A stretch of 64,000 nucleotides of DNA from Dehalococcoidia bacterium. GTDB lineage: Bacteria; Chloroflexota; Dehalococcoidia; GIF9; UBA5629. Made by a program: the position numbers and the translations under genes. Location of the stretch: the NCBI GenBank assembly GCA_003142375.1, contig PLME01000014.1:7830-71829 (forward strand), read 5' to 3'. Positions 61,953 to 64,000 of this stretch are shown here, in pieces. Under the pieces are notes generated by a model, which had not been told where the DNA came from, made no database searches, and was given only the letters and a program-made list of their open reading frames with translations. Within the stretch, counting starts at the first letter, position 1. Each line of letters begins with the position of its first letter.

Positions 61953-64000
61953 TTACGCGTTCACGGTTAAATCAAATTTGTTGGAACTGCGTCCCTGCTG
62001 GGCATACATCCTGATCAATGTAGGTATGTCGAAAATTAAGGCCACCTCACCATTGCCCAGGATGGTGGCCCCGGCAATCCCTTTCAGTTCACCGAGATAT
62101 TTGCCGAGGGGCTTTATAACAAACTCCATTTGTTCCTTAAGTTCGTCCACAACGATGCCCGCCACCTTCTCTCCCGCTTTGACAACCAGCACATATGGGT
62201 CATCCTTTTCAGTGACGGTGTCGCCCATGTCGAGCACCCTGTTCATCCTCATGAGCGGGACGATGCTGTCTCTCAGGAGCATGACCTCCCTGGTTTGAAT
62301 TGTCCTGATATTAGCCCGGTTGATTTTTATGGTCTCCATAACCGATACCAGAGGCACGATGAATGTCGAACCGGCGGTGGTTACGACCAGGCCCTGGAAC
62401 ACCGCAACCGTAAGAGGCAACTTGATAGTGAAGGTTGTTCCTGTGTTTAAGTGGGTGTCCAGCGTCACGCTGCCGTTGAGACGCTCCACATTATTACGGA
62501 CTATATCCAACCCTACTCCCCTGCCGGATACTTCCGTAGCTTTTTCGGCAGTGGATATGCCCGAAGAGAAGATCAGGTCGATTGCTTCTGCGTCCGTCAT
62601 GTTGCCGGCAGCTTCAGCAGAAAGGAACCCCTTTCTGACAGCTGACTCTTTAACTTTCTTGGGATCGATGCCCCTGCCGTCATCCTCCAGCTTAATTACG
62701 ATGTGCCCTTCTTCCTGATAAGCCGAAAGCCTTAACATGGCCTTCTGCGGCTTGCCTTTGGAACTTCTTTCTTCCGGCACCTCTATCCCGTGGTCTACGG
62801 CATTCCTGAGCAGGTGAATCAGAGGGTCCTGGATCTTTTCTATGATGGTACGATCCAGCTCAGTGCTTTCGCCTTTAATTACAAAATCCAGGTTCTTGTG
62901 TTGTTTCTGAGCAAGGTCCCTTACCAGCCGCGGGAATTTACTGAATACCAGGCTGATCGGCACCATGCGTACCTTCATAATGTCCTGGTACAGCTCATTG
63001 ATGACCTTAACGATATGGTTGGAAGTGTCTCCCAGGTCGTGCACCAGGTCATCATCGGGATATTCCATCTCCAGCATTTTACCGACCTGGCTGATCCTGG
63101 AGCGATCGATTACCAACTCCTCAACCATATTCATGAGGCTGTCCAGCACCGTAACATCCACGCGGATGCTCTGCATAACCTCGGTTTTAACATCGGGACC
63201 TGCCAGCTTTACCTCTGAATTCGGCGTTGCTTTAACGGCTTCGGCCGGAGCGGCCGGCTGAATTTCTTCCAGGCTGCCGGCCGATAACAGCTTTGCTGCC
63301 TCCGGTGACCCGTAGGGTGCTACGATGACTTTCTCAATGTCTGAAATCAGACTCAAGCCGGTCACAATTTCGTCTTGTCGCCTTACGCAGCAAACTATGG
63401 CTGTAAATTCGGGTGATACTTTTTCCTGCTCAATTTCCTGCATGCAGGGGTTGGAAGCAATTAAATCGCCGATGGTGGTCAGGTCGTTGTATAGCTGGAG
63501 GCTGCGCACAGCCAGCCATTCACTGCGGCGGTCGATGAACGCTTTTACGATATAAGCATTCGAGCCTTTTTTGACTGCGTCGGCAATCTTTTTCTCCGCA
63601 TTCTTATTCAGAATGATGAGCTTTGTCTGCTTTTTGTCCCCGTTGTGCTGCTCCTTTTTGGCCGGTGCGGCGACCACTGCCGCACCGCCTTCGGCAGACT
63701 GGTTGAGCTGAGCTACTATTGATTCAATATCAATATCGCTTTCTTCACGTGTCACTATTTCGCCCTTTAGTACTTTGAGCGCATCCAGCCCGAACAGCAG
63801 GGCATCTATGATCTTGGCATTTACAGTTATCTTATTGTTGCGCAGCTTATCCAGGAGGCTTTCCATGGCATGGGTAACTTCAGCCATGCGTTCATGTCCC
63901 AGCATGGCTGATGAACCCTTGAGAGTATGGGCTGCGCGAAATATTTCCTGCAGCAGTGCCTGGTCGTTTCCTTGGTTTTCAAGCTTGATGATATCTTCAT
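61953..64000 (-). CDS. cheA: Chemotaxis histidine kinase CheA, 3' part (5' end outside window)
   Basis: The visible part runs from the HPt domain to the CheW-like domain. The HPt phospho-acceptor is in AAHTLKGSSAMLG (His at 63927-63929), so the open frame continues past the window edge and ATG 63905 is internal. A P2-like region follows, then the dimerisation helices, the ATPase with HLLRNAVDHGIE, EDDGRGID and VSGRGVGLD, and the P5 CheW-like domain with TVAVFQGLVVTTAGSTFIVPL. It phosphorylates CheY and CheB. It is 33 bp from cheC. Confidence 0.95.
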   Translation of the reverse strand, partial: EDIIKLENQGNDQALLQEIFRAAHTLKGSSAMLGHERMAEVTHAMESLLDKLRNNKITVNAKIIDALLFGLDALKVLKGEIVTREESDIDIESIVAQLNQSAEGGAAVVAAPAKKEQHNGDKKQTKLIILNKNAEKKIADAVKKGSNAYIVKAFIDRRSEWLAVRSLQLYNDLTTIGDLIASNPCMQEIEQEKVSPEFTAIVCCVRRQDEIVTGLSLISDIEKVIVAPYGSPEAAKLLSAGSLEEIQPAAPAEAVKATPNSEVKLAGPDVKTEVMQSIRVDVTVLDSLMNMVEELVIDRSRISQVGKMLEMEYPDDDLVHDLGDTSNHIVKVINELYQDIMKVRMVPISLVFSKFPRLVRDLAQKQHKNLDFVIKGESTELDRTIIEKIQDPLIHLLRNAVDHGIEVPEERSSKGKPQKAMLRLSAYQEEGHIVIKLEDDGRGIDPKKVKESAVRKGFLSAEAAGNMTDAEAIDLIFSSGISTAEKATEVSGRGVGLDIVRNNVERLNGSVTLDTHLNTGTTFTIKLPLTVAVFQGLVVTTAGSTFIVPLVSVMETIKINRANIRTIQTREVMLLRDSIVPLMRMNRVLDMGDTVTEKDDPYVLVVKAGEKVAGIVVDELKEQMEFVIKPLGKYLGELKGIAGATILGNGEVALIFDIPTLIRMYAQQGRSSNKFDLTVNA

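Noticed and set aside
1-64000. CRISPR arrays, tRNA or rRNA genes, insertion sequences with transposase
   Set aside because: I saw no regular repeat-spacer array, no tRNA cloverleaf or rRNA segment and no transposase frame in the gaps or among the open frames.

Overview
The window reads as a chromosomal segment of a bacterium, most likely a member of the Chloroflexota and probably close to the Dehalococcoidia. Bacterial core genes (ftsH, metG, rsmI, rlmN, an RNA-guided set of consensus sigma70 promoters and AGGAGG ribosome-binding sites) sit beside a complete archaellum-type motility locus. Archaellum loci are otherwise an archaeal hallmark and, among bacteria, are known from a few Chloroflexota. 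The taxonomic placement is inference from gene content; no rRNA or tRNA gene was seen.

Layout. 1-9.6 kb: housekeeping genes (3' part of ftsH; rsmI, a zinc-ribbon protein, metG and a polyprenyl synthase in one minus-strand run; a GuaB3-like dehydrogenase; a LysE-type exporter; two envelope or unknown proteins). 9.6-18.3 kb: a four-PAS orphan histidine kinase, a CoA-disulfide reductase with rhodanese tail, two tandem acyl-CoA synthetases (the first one lacking its C-terminal domain) behind a promoter with an overlapping operator, and rlmN. 18.3-18.7 kb: a structured, gene-free stretch ending in a strong terminator, a probable non-coding RNA. 18.7-28.4 kb: a large arsenic island made of two ArsR-headed minus-strand operons (ArsR, thioredoxin-like, ArsF-like, ArsG-like, ArsC, Acr3; and ArsR, membrane thioredoxin-like, CcdA-like, CARDB lipoprotein, ArsD, ArsA) plus a divergent ArsP-type permease, with a perfect operator between the divergent units. 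28.4-36.1 kb: a TolB-like lipoprotein, a DUF6504-like gene and an error-prone DnaE behind a LexA-like site, two 42-44 residue membrane peptides, two paralogous lipoproteins and a small membrane protein.

36.1-64.0 kb: one 28-kb minus-strand motility and signalling island. Reading in the direction of transcription it holds cheA (running off the window), cheC, cheD, two soluble receptors, cheY, cheB, cheR, two HD-GYP-like proteins whose HD pair is replaced, a zinc-ribbon protein that begins with a FliM-like CheY-binding peptide, a histidine kinase and NarL-type regulator, a receiver-only protein, two nearly identical archaellins, a fused ArlC/D/E-like protein, ArlG, ArlF (frameshifted in a nine-base homopolymer), ArlH, ArlI, ArlJ, an unknown single-span acidic protein, a large IPT-repeat envelope protein and a catalytic-looking HD-GYP protein. 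No prepilin peptidase (ArlK), no ArlX, no CheW and no recognisable archaeal CheF adaptor were found inside the window.

The working picture is that a bacterial chemotaxis pathway controls an archaeal-type rotary filament. Because the bacterial flagellar switch is absent and CheF was not seen, the protein at 50928-51500 is the best candidate for the missing link between CheY-P and the archaellum motor. This is the most interesting hypothesis in the window.
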